This document shows, one piece after another, positions 17,782 through 24,633 of a stretch of DNA of 64,000 nucleotides. How positions within the stretch are numbered: position 1 is the first letter of the stretch; the number at the start of each line of letters is the position of its first letter. The notes beneath the pieces were generated by a model. That model saw only the letters and a program-made list of their open reading frames with translations, searched no databases and was not told the origin of the DNA. The translations under genes were made by a program, and so were the position numbers. The stretch comes from Pullulanibacillus camelliae (GTDB taxonomy: Bacteria; Bacillota; Bacilli; Bacillales; Sporolactobacillaceae). The stretch covers positions 1-64,000 of the forward strand of contig NZ_BMIR01000002.1 in NCBI RefSeq assembly GCF_014642655.1, written 5' to 3'.

Positions 17782-17819
17782 GATTGCCCTTATACCATTG
17801 GAGTCGTGTGAGGGCAATC
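17782..17819 (+). terminator. Hairpin after the precursor gene, possible attenuator
   Basis: GATTGCCCT pairs with AGGGCAATC 25 nt after the precursor stop, followed by only CTTAT. The weak T tract suggests partial termination or mRNA stabilisation, giving more precursor than enzyme message. Confidence 0.5.
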
Positions 17820-17884
17820 CTTATACGATCATAAGGTCTATCCCTCATCATGCTATTTTCGTTTGAGCGTATAAGGAATCCTTG

Positions 17885-17972
17885 TTGCTTGAGACTTGGC
17901 ATCACGCTGAGTGTATGTTTAATCACATCAGGAGTACCAAACAAAATGGTGCAAGCCAAGTCTTTCTAAGCA
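17885..17972. repeat. Intergenic repeat R2 inside the lasso operon
   Basis: GACTTGGC and GCCAAGTC close a large imperfect hairpin; the inner part contains ATCAGGAGTACCAA and ATGGTGCAAGC. A related copy lies at about 13842-13955. Here it sits between the precursor and kinase genes, within the 262-nt gap 17758-18019. Confidence 0.55.
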
Positions 17973-18019
17973 TTATGGCTTGTAGATCCCTGCTTATCAC
18001 GCTTGATGGAGTGAGTTGT

Positions 18020-18982
18020 ATGCGTTTTTATCATAAAGCATTTGGATTAACGATAGAAAGTCAATGGGTTTTGCCAGAGGTTCCCGCGGCTATCGTCCCG
18101 ATAAGAGAAGCGGATGTTAGGATTGAACAAGGCGATCTTAGCCAGTTGTGTGGGGAAAGAGCGTCGCTTCTGAATAAATATGTGACTTTACCAGGGAAGG
18201 TATATTTTAAAGTCGCTGATACAGCACTGTTTCTGATTGAAGAAGGACGAAAGATCGTTGTCTCACCGTTTCTAGGTTGTGATGTTGATAAACTGCGTTT
18301 ATATATTTTGGGCACCTGTATGGGAATCTTATTATTGCAGAGGAAAATTCTTCCCCTCCACGGCAGTGTGATTGCCATTAATGATAAAGCCTATGCCTTT
18401 GTGGGCGATCGGGGAGCAGGGAAATCCACCTTGGCAGCGGCTTTCTTACAAAGAGGATATCGGCTATTAACGGACGATGTGATCGCTGTTGTGATGGAAA
18501 AGGGGGATTTTCCTTATGTTGTGCCCTCTTACCCGCAGCAAAAGCTTTGGCAGGAGAGCCTGAACCGTCTCAATATGAAAAGTGAAGCCTACGAGCCGTT
18601 ATTTGAAAGAGAAACGAAATACGCTATTCCAGTGACCGACCAATTCATATCTGAGCCCTTGCCCCTAGCCGGTATGTTTGAGCTAACAAAAACCGAAGCA
18701 GAAGGAAACACCTTGCAGCACCTTAAAGGTTTAGCATGTCTTGACAGTCTTTCGCAGCATACATATCGACATTTTTTAATTCCAAGAATGGGGCTCATCG
18801 CGTGGCATTTTCATATGTTAACGCGGCTTGTGGAGAGAATAAAAGGCTATCAACTCACACGCTCTACTCAGGGCTTTACTGTTGATCAGCTTGTATCAAT
18901 GGTTTTAATGACTATTTCAGAGGAGGATGAGTGTGGTGTCAACCAATCAAAGCTTGCTACCAGCGAGACCGATTCAACGTGA
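18020..18982 (+). CDS. Lasso peptide kinase (HPr kinase-like, PadeK/ThcoK type)
   Basis: A 320-residue protein. The Walker A loop is AFVGDRGAGKSTLAAAFL (about residue 134), followed by a phosphotransfer motif RLLTDDVIAV (about residue 155) as in HprK C-terminal domains. Characterised members of this lasso-associated family phosphorylate the C-terminal Ser of the precursor, and the precursor here does end in Ser. The start at 18020 (MRFYHK) has GGAG 9-10 nt upstream; the open frame runs 138 nt further into the R2 repeat without support. It overlaps the B1 gene by about 50 nt. Confidence 0.9.
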   Translation: MRFYHKAFGLTIESQWVLPEVPAAIVPIREADVRIEQGDLSQLCGERASLLNKYVTLPGKVYFKVADTALFLIEEGRKIVVSPFLGCDVDKLRLYILGTCMGILLLQRKILPLHGSVIAINDKAYAFVGDRGAGKSTLAAAFLQRGYRLLTDDVIAVVMEKGDFPYVVPSYPQQKLWQESLNRLNMKSEAYEPLFERETKYAIPVTDQFISEPLPLAGMFELTKTEAEGNTLQHLKGLACLDSLSQHTYRHFLIPRMGLIAWHFHMLTRLVERIKGYQLTRSTQGFTVDQLVSMVLMTISEEDECGVNQSKLATSETDST

Positions 18983-19241
18983 AACAGGAAACATTGCCAG
19001 CGATATGAATGGTGAAAAGGTTCTGCTCAATGTTAATAAGGGGAAATATTTCAATCTAGGTGAAATCGGTGGAGTGATTTGGGAGCTACTCGAACAGCCC
19101 ATGTCAATCCGTTCCATTGTGGATCAGCTTCTTTCCATCTATGCTGTTGAACGTGCCACTTGTGAGCAACAGCTCTTGGCTTTTTTAGATCAGCTTTTAG
19201 ATGAGGGCTTGATTTTCATGCATGATGAAGTGAGGGATTAA
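18933..19241 (+). CDS. Lasso peptide biosynthesis B1 protein (PqqD-like leader-binding protein)
   Basis: About 102 residues. The core EGNIASDMNGEKVLLNV-type region (here TGNIASDMNGEKVLLNVNKG) and NLGEIGGVIWELLEQPMS are typical of PqqD-like RiPP recognition elements. It binds the precursor leader and delivers it to the B2 protease. The start is uncertain: AGGAGG (18921-18926) directly abuts the ATG at 18927, so the GTG at 18933 (6-nt spacing) or 18936 (9 nt) is more likely. It overlaps the kinase gene and is 2 nt from B2, so translation is probably coupled. Confidence 0.93.
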   Translation: MVSTNQSLLPARPIQRETGNIASDMNGEKVLLNVNKGKYFNLGEIGGVIWELLEQPMSIRSIVDQLLSIYAVERATCEQQLLAFLDQLLDEGLIFMHDEVRD

Positions 19242-19243
19242 GG

Positions 19244-19705
19244 ATGATGTGGCGCGGGCTTCATCGCGTTCGACTGCTGTTAGAGTTAGATAGAAAAACG
19301 GTAGGGCTTTTCTTAGAAGCTTTTTTTTACTTAGGATGGGCGCGGCTTTTAATTGCGTTGCCTTTTTCTAAAGTGTCTCCTTCATTGGGCGTTCATATGA
19401 GAGAGACCTCCCATTTGGAATCAAAGCACCAAAGACAAACGCTTCGTTGTGTGCAGCAGGCTATTACCCTTGTGAGTCGGCATACGTTGTGGAGGAATCC
19501 GTGTCTTGTGAAGGCGATTACTGCTGTATTGATGTTGAAGCGAAGAAATATTGCATGCACATTATATTTAGGAACGGCCAAGGATGATGAGGGGAACATG
19601 ATTGCTCATGCCTGGGTGCGAAGTGGTTCTCGCTATATTACAGGAGCAGAGGAAATGGATAGCTTCACGGTCGTCGGCACATTTGCCAGCGAAATTAGTG
19701 GATAA
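19244..19705 (+). CDS. Lasso peptide biosynthesis B2 protein (transglutaminase-like protease)
   Basis: A 153-residue cysteine protease that removes the leader after the Met following Thr(-2). The catalytic Cys lies in RNPCLVKAITAVLMLKRR (about residue 87) and the His in MIAHAWVRSG (about residue 122), with an acidic residue shortly after, the transglutaminase-like triad. Length is normal for a stand-alone B2. It follows B1 by 2 nt and precedes the nucleotidyltransferase-like gene by 15 nt. AAGGATG precedes two tandem ATG codons. Confidence 0.93.
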   Translation: MMWRGLHRVRLLLELDRKTVGLFLEAFFYLGWARLLIALPFSKVSPSLGVHMRETSHLESKHQRQTLRCVQQAITLVSRHTLWRNPCLVKAITAVLMLKRRNIACTLYLGTAKDDEGNMIAHAWVRSGSRYITGAEEMDSFTVVGTFASEISG

Positions 19706-19720
19706 AAAGGTGTAGAGATC

Positions 19721-20902
19721 ATGATAAAACGATCACCGCTTGATCTGTCAGTATTACCAAATGAAATCAAACTCCTGTTATGGGTTATACAGGGGCGAAA
19801 AAAACAAGAAATGATTAAAGGAATTAATCTAGAGGCTATTGATTGGCATGGCTTTGTCCAGCTAGCAGTTCATCATAGAGTCTATCCATCCCTCTTCGAA
19901 CGCCTCCAATCAGATGCTGGACTGCCGATCCCTCATGACGTTCAGGAGCAGCTTGCCAGCTATTATAAAAATAATACATTTAAAATGCTTTACCTTGCTG
20001 CAGAAATGGAGGCCATTGCTCGACTCCTAGAGAGAGAGGGGGTGCATACATTATTTTTAAAAGGTCCTATTCTGGCACAGGTATTATACAATGATTTGTC
20101 TCTAAGAACGTCGAGTGACCTTGATGTATTAATTCCCTTTCGCCATCTGGAAAAGGTGGAGCACCTATTGTGTGCGACTGGTTATGTGAAGCATGAGTAT
20201 TTTCAAACCGTGCTGAACGATTGGAAATGGCGGCATCATCACATGACTTTCTATCATACAAAAAAGAAGATTAAGCTAGAAATTCACTGGCGCCTTCATC
20301 CGGGTCCAGGCAAGGAGCCAAGTTTTGCAGAACTATGGGAAAAAAAGCAAGAGCTGAAACTGAGCAAAACAGGCATTGCTTTTCTCGGCAATGAGGACTT
20401 ATTCCTTTTTCTTATTTTACATGGAGCACGGCATGGCTGGTCGCGTTTGCGCTGGCTTGTCGACTTACAGAAGCTTATGGAGCAGCCCATGGATGGCGTT
20501 CGCCTTCAAAAACTCCTTAAACGCTTTCGGGCAACGCATATCGGGGGGCAAGTTGGGATATTGACAGATGCCTTACTAAAGACAACTGTTCCGACTTCAT
20601 TAAAGGTCTTGAACACAAAGCGGCGTTCTAACAAGCTTGCTCAAGAAGCGCTTTTTTATATTAAAGAAAAGGTGAATCTCCATCAAGAGCCTGTTCCAGA
20701 AGCGATATCACGGTATCATAAAAAGCATTTATTTAAATTAATGTCCCATAGGCAGAAGATATTATTTCTTTTTAGCTTTTTATATCCCTATTCAACAGAT
20801 GTCCAAACATTGCCGTTGCCAAGGCGGTTTCACTTTTTATATTTTCTGCTTAGACCATTTTTACTCCTGTGGAGAAAGCTAACCAAACAGGTGCTAATAT
20901 AA
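19721..20902 (+). CDS. Lasso cluster nucleotidyltransferase family protein
   Basis: A 393-residue protein of the NTP_transf_5-like family found in many paeninodin-type clusters. The likely active site is LRTSSDLDVLIPFRHL (residues about 129-144), with the DxD metal pair of pol-beta-type nucleotidyltransferases preceded by a Ser-rich turn. TLFLKGPILAQVLY lies just before it. Its chemical role in lasso maturation is not established; transfer of a nucleotide or further modification of the phosphorylated Ser tail is possible. It is tightly packed between B2 and the exporter. Confidence 0.85.
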   Translation: MIKRSPLDLSVLPNEIKLLLWVIQGRKKQEMIKGINLEAIDWHGFVQLAVHHRVYPSLFERLQSDAGLPIPHDVQEQLASYYKNNTFKMLYLAAEMEAIARLLEREGVHTLFLKGPILAQVLYNDLSLRTSSDLDVLIPFRHLEKVEHLLCATGYVKHEYFQTVLNDWKWRHHHMTFYHTKKKIKLEIHWRLHPGPGKEPSFAELWEKKQELKLSKTGIAFLGNEDLFLFLILHGARHGWSRLRWLVDLQKLMEQPMDGVRLQKLLKRFRATHIGGQVGILTDALLKTTVPTSLKVLNTKRRSNKLAQEALFYIKEKVNLHQEPVPEAISRYHKKHLFKLMSHRQKILFLFSFLYPYSTDVQTLPLPRRFHFLYFLLRPFLLLWRKLTKQVLI

Positions 20903-20915
20903 GTGAGGGAGCGCT

Positions 20916-22709
20916 GTGCACTATATTATTCTTTATATACGACAATTGAATAAACATTCTGGAATGATTCTTTATTTCAACTTATTTGGAATGGGAGTAA
21001 GCAGTTTATTAGAAGGGGCAGCGATTGTATTATTGATTCCTTTAATCAGCTTAACTGGGGTGATGCATCTTAATGGGGGGACCACTGGTCTGGTGGCGGT
21101 ATTGGATAGGTTTGATGTGGGGACACATGTTTTGAATCTTCCTGTGGTTCTTGGCATTTATATTTGCATTATCATTGGGCAATCTTTACTGCAGCGCAAT
21201 TTGTCGATTCGAAACGTCACGCTTGTACAAGACTTTATTCATCATTTGCGCCTTCAAGTCTATCAAGGATTGCTGCAAGCCAATTGGAGACTATATATTC
21301 AACAAAGAAAATCAGACCTTACCAACCTCTTAACCATCGAAATCAACCGTGTTAATAATGGGATCAGTCTTTTTTTACAGCTGCTAACTCTCATCGTATT
21401 TACAGGCATTCAAATTGGGCTTGCCTTTTATCTTAATGCGAAAATGACAGGATTTGTGATCATTAGTGGGCTAGTATTGTCTTATTTTTCACGGCGATTT
21501 ATTCGCGCTTCTAAGCAGCTCGGTCGAAAAACCTCGGAGTTATCAAAAGAATACTTGGCGGGCATTACTGATCAGTTGAACGGGATGAAAGATATTAAGA
21601 GTAACCATCTCGAAGCCTCACGATTAAACTGGCTGCGGACGCTGACCAAAGCTATGCATGCGGAGCAGGTAGAATACGTTAAACTGAAGACGAACTCTCA
21701 ATTTTTTTATAAATCAATGTCCGCCTTTTTATTGGCTGGTTTTGTTTTTTTCGCAGTGACGCTGTTTCATTCGCAGCCAGGACAGTTTCTCATTATCATT
21801 GTCATTTTTTCACGGCTTTGGCCAAAAGTCACGACGCTCCAAGCCAATATACAGCAAGTAGCAGCTACTATTCCAGCGTTTAAGGCTTTAAGTGATTTGG
21901 AGCAGCAATGTCGGCGAGAGCTTGAATTTGAAGGAGAATTCATTGAAGAAGGCTCAGATCGGCTCTTGATTAAAGAGGGAATGGAATGTCGCAATGTCTA
22001 TTTCCAATATGAGTCAGCCACTGCCGATACGTTGAGGAATATTAACACTTTTATTCCAGCTAACAGTATGGTTGCTGTTGTTGGCCGATCAGGTGCGGGA
22101 AAAAGTACACTAATTGATGTGCTCATGGGGCTTTTAAAACCAAATCGTGGGGATGTATTGATTGATGGGAAAGCTTTAACGCGTGAGACATTGTTTTCTC
22201 TGCGCCATGCCATGAGCTATGTCCCTCAAGATCCCTTTTTATTTAATGGAACGATTAAAGATAATTTGAGATTAGTGGCTACAGAGGCAACAGAAGAGGA
22301 CCTATGGGAGGCCTTGCGTTTATCAGCTGCTGATGCCTTTGTCCGTAAGCTTCCAGAAGGTTTAAATACAATGATTGGCGATAGAGGCATTAAGCTATCT
22401 GGCGGGGAATGTCAACGATTGGTGCTGGCACGTGCGTTGCTGCGAAAGCCATCGGTTCTTGTTTTAGATGAGGCTACGAGCGCTTTAGATACCGAAAATG
22501 AAGCAAAGATTCAGGAAGCTTTAGAAAAAATGCGAGGAAAGATGACGATCATTGTGATCGCCCATCGGCTTTCAACGATTCGTCATGCCGATCAGGTCCT
22601 TGTTCTGGATAGGGGGGAAATCATTCAAAAGGGCGAATTTATCCAACTCTCAAAGGATAGGTACGGCGTGTTTAATCAATTGCTTCAGCATCAATTCGTT
22701 GTGAGTTAA
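20916..22709 (+). CDS. ABC transporter, permease-ATPase fusion (lasso peptide exporter D)
   Basis: A 597-residue half-transporter. Residues 1-310 carry about six membrane segments. The C-terminal ATPase has Walker A VVGRSGAGKSTLIDVLMG (about residue 390), Q-loop SYVPQDPFLF, signature LSGGECQRLVLARALL (about 495), Walker B SVLVLDEATSALD (about 515) and H-loop VIAHRLSTI. It should export the mature peptide and give self-protection, since the cluster has no separate immunity gene. GTG start with GAGGGA 5 nt upstream. It is the last gene of the operon. Confidence 0.93.
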   Translation: MHYIILYIRQLNKHSGMILYFNLFGMGVSSLLEGAAIVLLIPLISLTGVMHLNGGTTGLVAVLDRFDVGTHVLNLPVVLGIYICIIIGQSLLQRNLSIRNVTLVQDFIHHLRLQVYQGLLQANWRLYIQQRKSDLTNLLTIEINRVNNGISLFLQLLTLIVFTGIQIGLAFYLNAKMTGFVIISGLVLSYFSRRFIRASKQLGRKTSELSKEYLAGITDQLNGMKDIKSNHLEASRLNWLRTLTKAMHAEQVEYVKLKTNSQFFYKSMSAFLLAGFVFFAVTLFHSQPGQFLIIIVIFSRLWPKVTTLQANIQQVAATIPAFKALSDLEQQCRRELEFEGEFIEEGSDRLLIKEGMECRNVYFQYESATADTLRNINTFIPANSMVAVVGRSGAGKSTLIDVLMGLLKPNRGDVLIDGKALTRETLFSLRHAMSYVPQDPFLFNGTIKDNLRLVATEATEEDLWEALRLSAADAFVRKLPEGLNTMIGDRGIKLSGGECQRLVLARALLRKPSVLVLDEATSALDTENEAKIQEALEKMRGKMTIIVIAHRLSTIRHADQVLVLDRGEIIQKGEFIQLSKDRYGVFNQLLQHQFVVS

Positions 22710-22730
22710 GTCAATAAAAAGTATTGACTT
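22708..22730. promoter_or_regulatory. 9-bp palindrome overlapping the EPS promoter -35 box
   Basis: AAGTCAATA-AAAAG-TATTGACTT is a perfect 9-bp dyad at the stop codon of the exporter gene. It has no T tract, so it is a poor terminator. The right arm contains the -35 box of the EPS promoter, which suggests a regulatory site. Confidence 0.5.
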
Positions 22731-22752
22731 GTTCATTATAAAAAACTATTAT
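22724..22752 (+). promoter_or_regulatory. Sigma-A promoter of the EPS operon
   Basis: TTGACT (22724-22729), a 17-nt spacer and TATTAT (22747-22752) match the vegetative consensus. The spacer itself (TGTTCATTATAAAAAAC) is nearly identical to a stretch upstream of the lasso operon. Confidence 0.7.
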
Positions 22753-22793
22753 TAGAAAGTGATAAGAGGAAATGCGGTTAAATAGCTCCGTTT

Positions 22794-22809
22794 GTTCTTT
22801 ATTGAGAAC
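22794..22809. promoter_or_regulatory. SinR-like operator in the EPS leader
   Basis: GTTCTTTATTGAGAAC reads GTTCTTT-AT-TGAGAAC, the same 7-2-7 dyad as the known SinR operator of the B. subtilis eps operon. It lies downstream of the promoter and 26 nt before the inferred start of the first EPS gene. A SinR homologue is encoded inside this operon. Confidence 0.65.
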
Positions 22810-22835
22810 GATGGCTGAGAAAGGAGGCACTTCCT

Positions 22836-23624
22836 ATTAAGGAGATTAATATTAAAGATATTTTCTTGATACTAAAAAAAAGAGTATGGCTGATCCTTGT
22901 TATCACTGTGATGATGACAGGTCTTGCGACGGTCTACAACCAATGGTCAAATCCCCCCTCATTGTATCAATCGTCAACACGCATCCTTGTAGGCAATGAT
23001 TTTCCTAATATCAATACATTAATGGTAATGATTAAGGACCCCACCGTTTTAGCATTGGTGAGTAAAGAATTAGGAGATCAGCAGGCAACAGGAGACTTAG
23101 ACAGTGAGATTACGACAACCAATATTGATAAATCTCAAGTCGTGCTCATTTCTGTCACTGATCATGACCCCCAAAAGGCAGCAAGGATTGCTAATATAGT
23201 AGCCAAGGTTTTTAAAGATCAGGCTACTAAGCTATTAAACTATGACCATATTCAATTGCTATCAGAAGCAAAGGCCAATGCTAAGCCAATTAACCCTCAT
23301 ACTCATAAAAAAATTTACCTAGGTGCCTTAGTGGGAATTGTCATTGGGATAGGGAGTGTTTTTTTACTACGAGCGCTGGATGACAGCATTCAATCAGAAA
23401 GTGAGCTTGAAAAGGTGTTATTAGCCCCTGTATTGGGGAAAATCTCAAAAATGACAAAGAAAAATATGGTTAATAGTCAGAGGAGAATAGGTAAGCGAAA
23501 ACATATGCTTCCTTCCGCAGCTACAGCCTTGCACGAGCCAGCCAATGCTGTGGCAGCAACAGATGAGAAAAGAGGCGATCCCTTATATCCTATGGCAAAT
23601 AAAAGAAAAGATTTATATGAATAA
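22836..23624 (+). CDS. epsA: Polysaccharide chain-length regulator / kinase adaptor (Wzz family, EpsA-like)
   Basis: About 262 residues. A first membrane helix (RVWLILVITVMMTGLATVY) and a second (IYLGALVGIVIGIGSVFLL, about residue 165) flank an extracellular Wzz domain. The C-terminal cytoplasmic tail is long and basic. The usual N terminus (KEINIKDIFLILKKR) is read only if translation starts at ATT 22836, which has AAGGAGG at 8-nt spacing; the first standard codon, TTG 22866, lacks a ribosome site. The protein should activate the adjacent BY-kinase and set polymer length. Confidence 0.85.
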   Translation: MKEINIKDIFLILKKRVWLILVITVMMTGLATVYNQWSNPPSLYQSSTRILVGNDFPNINTLMVMIKDPTVLALVSKELGDQQATGDLDSEITTTNIDKSQVVLISVTDHDPQKAARIANIVAKVFKDQATKLLNYDHIQLLSEAKANAKPINPHTHKKIYLGALVGIVIGIGSVFLLRALDDSIQSESELEKVLLAPVLGKISKMTKKNMVNSQRRIGKRKHMLPSAATALHEPANAVAATDEKRGDPLYPMANKRKDLYE

Positions 23625-23647
23625 TCCCATCTAGTAGAGGTGAAGTG

Positions 23648-24307
23648 ATGTTCAATTTAAAGGTCAGGCAGTGGCGAACGGTAAAACGGAAGCGCTTAGT
23701 CGCTTATTATTATCAGGATTCTAAGATTTCAGAGCAATATCGGCAGGTGATCACTCACATCAAGTTTTCGTCAAAGGAGCAAGAATGTCGACTCCTGTTG
23801 ATTACCTCTCCAGGTTTTAAAGAAGGAAAATCAATAACTGCTATCAATTTGAGCACATCCATGGCGCAACTGGAAGAAAAGGTTTTGCTGGTTGATGCAG
23901 ATTTGCGTAAGCCTACGCTTCACGATACCTTTTCCTTGGATAATAAATTGGGATTAACAACAGTATTGCAAGGACATTGTGCATTAAATGAAGCCATTCA
24001 TCATACAGGGTTGACAACCTTAGATGTATTGCCAAGTGGTCCGATGCCCAATAATACCGCTCGAATTTTAGGTTCCAAGTCTATGCGGGCGTTAACCCAT
24101 TATTTAATGGAGCAATACGATCGCATTATCTTTGATACGCCGCCTTTTTTGGAGGTTACAGATGCTAATTTATTAGCCAATCAGGGAGTAGGTATTATTC
24201 TTGTGGTGAAAAAGGGAAAAACAAAGCATGAGCATATTCATGAGACGAAGCATTTGATCGATATGTCGGAAGTCTCTTTATTAGGAACTGTCCTTAATGA
24301 AATATAA
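23648..24307 (+). CDS. epsB: Bacterial tyrosine kinase (CpsD/CapB family, EpsB-like)
   Basis: A 219-residue cytoplasmic P-loop kinase that pairs with the EpsA-like membrane adaptor. Walker A is TSPGFKEGKSITAINLS (about residue 58), Walker A' is VLLVDADLRKPTLH (about 82) and Walker B is RIIFDTPPF (about 160). It ends LLGTVLNEI without the usual C-terminal tyrosine cluster; a YYY run near residue 20 is the only tyrosine-rich spot. The ATG at 23648 is preferred over GTG 23645 because of the GAGGTGA spacing. The 326-nt gap after it holds an RNA element. Confidence 0.88.
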   Translation: MFNLKVRQWRTVKRKRLVAYYYQDSKISEQYRQVITHIKFSSKEQECRLLLITSPGFKEGKSITAINLSTSMAQLEEKVLLVDADLRKPTLHDTFSLDNKLGLTTVLQGHCALNEAIHHTGLTTLDVLPSGPMPNNTARILGSKSMRALTHYLMEQYDRIIFDTPPFLEVTDANLLANQGVGIILVVKKGKTKHEHIHETKHLIDMSEVSLLGTVLNEI

Positions 24308-24327
24308 GCGCATGCTAGCCTCTTTTT

Positions 24328-24343
24328 GTTCGTTATAATAAAC
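24328..24343. promoter_or_regulatory. Degenerate GTTC-N8-AAAC element
   Basis: GTTCGTTATAATAAAC resembles the SinR-like sites at 15636 and 22794 but has AAAC in place of GAAC. It contains TATAAT without a clear -35 box. It lies just after the BY-kinase stop. Confidence 0.3.
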
Positions 24344-24380
24344 AAAAGTTTGTCGATGAGTGAACGGATTGAAAAATAAA

Positions 24381-24560
24381 GGTCATGTCTCCTCCCCTTT
24401 ATCCGTGGAGGCACTCGATCATGCTGTGGGTTTTAAAAGACCTTAGACGCTGGGTCGTCGAGAGTGTGATGTGAGGGCGGGTTAAATGCCCATTTTATCA
24501 TTAAAGCTTTTAACTATGTGGAGGGATGGGGGTGAAAGGCATGTCTCCGCCTTCCCCCTA
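24381..24560 (+). ncRNA. Candidate EAR (eps-associated RNA) processive antitermination element
   Basis: The gap between the epsB-like and epsC-like genes is where B. subtilis carries the EAR RNA, needed for transcription through its long eps operon. The sequence is rich in nested stems: CACTCG with CGAGAGTG (24411-24465), GACC/GGTC (24439-24455), GGGC/GCCC (24475-24491), and a long GGGGGTGAAAGGC / GCCTTCCCCC hairpin (24528-24558). The assignment rests on position and folding potential; I could not run a covariance model. Confidence 0.65.
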
Positions 24561-24633
24561 TAGCTAAGGACTTTAATCCTTAAAAATAAATAGAGCGAGG
24601 GAAACCTGAAAAGGATGAAAGGGGGAAACTAGA

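Noticed and set aside
17669-17959. Minus-strand frame across the lasso precursor
   Set aside because: It is antisense to the precursor and the R2 repeat and has no start signals.
24328-24343. TATAAT here as an internal EPS promoter
   Set aside because: No -35 box is found at 16-18 nt and the next start codon is about 290 nt away.
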